NCBI RefSeq assembly: GCF_002261215.1
Contig: NZ_NEVS01000004.1
Location: 1,178,001-1,242,000 of the forward strand
Source of the DNA: Bordetella genomosp. 11
Lineage (GTDB): Bacteria > Pseudomonadota > Gammaproteobacteria > Burkholderiales > Burkholderiaceae_B
Direction: 5' to 3'
Length of the DNA: 64,000 nucleotides
In this document: positions 63,154 to 64,000 of the stretch, one piece after another
Layout: each line of letters starts with the position of its first letter
Numbering within the stretch: position 1 is the first letter of the stretch
Program-made: the position numbers and the translations under genes
Notes under the pieces: model-generated
Told to the model about the DNA's origin: nothing
Seen by the model: the letters and a program-made list of their open reading frames with translations, nothing else
The model's database searches: none

Positions 63154-64000
63154 ATGGTTTCAAATAGCGAAAAGCAGGATGGCAGTTCAACGCACGGCAA
63201 TGCGGGGTCTCCGGGTGCCACCCGGTCGGCGGATAGCCTCGATAGCGGCGGCAAAATATCGCCGGCCTCCCTGGCGGCCATGTTCCCCTCGGACGGGGCG
63301 CGCAAAATTTCGGCCTGGAGGCTGATCAAGCCTTACTGGATTTCCGAGGACCGCCACCGTGCCCGCGGCCTGCTGGCGTTGGTGGTGGCGTTGAACCTGG
63401 GGATTGTCTACGTCAACCTGCGCGTCAATACCTGGTACGCCACGTTCTATGATGCGTTGGACAAGCGCGATCTACCCGCATTCACGCATTTGATCCTGGT
63501 TTTCACCCTGCTTGCCTTCATTTTCATCGCGTTGAGCACCGTGCAGATCTATTTCCGGCAGATGCTCGAATTCCGCTGGCGGCAGTGGCTGACGGACGTC
63601 TACCTGCGCGAATGGCTGCTGAGCCGGTCGTATTACCGGATGGAGCGCGATCATATCGTCGACAACCCCGACCAGCGTATCGCGGAAGACTTGCGCAGCA
63701 TGGCGACCAATACCTTGGCGCTTTCGATCGACCTGATATCCACCATTGCCACGTTTTCGGTATTCGTCTCGCTGCTCTGGATGTTGTCCGGCGCGCTCGC
63801 GTTCGCCGTCTTCGGGCACCCCGTGCGGATCCCCGGCTATCTGGTCTGGGCGGCGATCGGCTACAGCATCCTGGGCTCTTTCGTGGTCCACAAGATCGCC
63901 CGGCGCCTCGTCGACGTGGGCTATCGCCAGCAGAAAGTGGAAGCCGATTTCCGCGTGCTGCTGGTGCGGGTGCGCGAGAACGCCGAGCAGATCGCCTTCT
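63154..64000 (+). CDS. SbmA/YddA-type ABC transporter, N-terminal part (cut by window end)
   Basis: The 282 visible codons open with about 45 hydrophilic residues. A family membrane domain follows: KPYWISEDRHRARGLLALVVALNLGIVYVNLRVN, WYATFYDALDKRDLPAFTHL, FRWRQWLTDVYLREWLLSRSYYRM and NPDQRIAEDL. These belong to the ABC_membrane_2/SbmA-BacA/YddA group, which imports peptides or vitamin B12-like compounds; full members usually have a C-terminal ATPase. An in-frame TGA at 63142-63144 makes ATG 63154 the first usable start. Confidence 0.87.
   Translation, partial: MVSNSEKQDGSSTHGNAGSPGATRSADSLDSGGKISPASLAAMFPSDGARKISAWRLIKPYWISEDRHRARGLLALVVALNLGIVYVNLRVNTWYATFYDALDKRDLPAFTHLILVFTLLAFIFIALSTVQIYFRQMLEFRWRQWLTDVYLREWLLSRSYYRMERDHIVDNPDQRIAEDLRSMATNTLALSIDLISTIATFSVFVSLLWMLSGALAFAVFGHPVRIPGYLVWAAIGYSILGSFVVHKIARRLVDVGYRQQKVEADFRVLLVRVRENAEQIAF

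Overview
The window is one contiguous, GC-rich, gene-dense chromosomal segment of a betaproteobacterium. It most likely comes from the Alcaligenaceae (a non-classical Bordetella or an Achromobacter). Three things support this: the conserved cdsA-dxr-rseP-bamA-skp-lpxD-fabZ-lpxA-lpxB-rnhB order, three orphan Bug/TctC-type solute receptors, and a family of GC-rich intergenic hairpin repeats. This assignment is inference from gene content; no rRNA or tRNA gene was seen.

Region 1 (1-11014) is the envelope core: phosphatidate cytidylyltransferase, DXP reductoisomerase, RseP protease, BamA, Skp and the first lipid A genes, ending with RNase HII and a 23S-type SpoU methyltransferase. The genes are so tightly packed that most overlap or abut. 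Region 2 (11093-20722) is housekeeping: a divergent PpsR/PpsA pair, an Ada-like methyltransferase, a class I amidotransferase, NfeD-stomatin, a diguanylate cyclase, SmpB, and RatA/RatB-like proteins. Region 3 (20766-30069) joins valine catabolism (isobutyryl-CoA dehydrogenase, a hydratase/hydrolase-family protein, 3-hydroxyisobutyrate dehydrogenase) to a complete LivKHMGF importer, with a VIT-type transporter between them. A perfect 14-bp palindrome precedes the catabolic genes.

Region 4 (30172-34979) is a leftward Bug receptor, N-acyl-D-amino-acid deacylase and Asp/Glu racemase unit with a divergent LysR regulator, interrupted by a repeat array. Region 5 (35050-50214) is mixed: GST, MFS and DMT exporters, DUF423, an unusual two-gene ABC importer with no binding protein, metallophosphoesterase, a DedA-rhodanese fusion, XerD, AlkB, carbonic anhydrase, a MetQ-like protein, an AI-2E family permease and a cysteine-free Fur paralog.

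Region 6 (50233-60736) is the most accessory-looking and most interesting part. It has LysR, a Bug receptor, a second repeat array, an RraA/LigK-like aldolase, a strong terminator and another Bug receptor with two cysteines at the predicted ligand site. After these come a dihydroxyphthalate-decarboxylase-like gene, a three-subunit molybdenum hydroxylase and a CoxG-like protein. It looks like an uncharacterised uptake and catabolism locus for an aromatic or heteroaromatic carboxylate. Region 7 (60821-64000) has a two-gene chromate transporter behind an operator-like palindrome, a PhyH dioxygenase, a decayed repeat copy, and the start of an SbmA/YddA-type ABC transporter cut by the window end.
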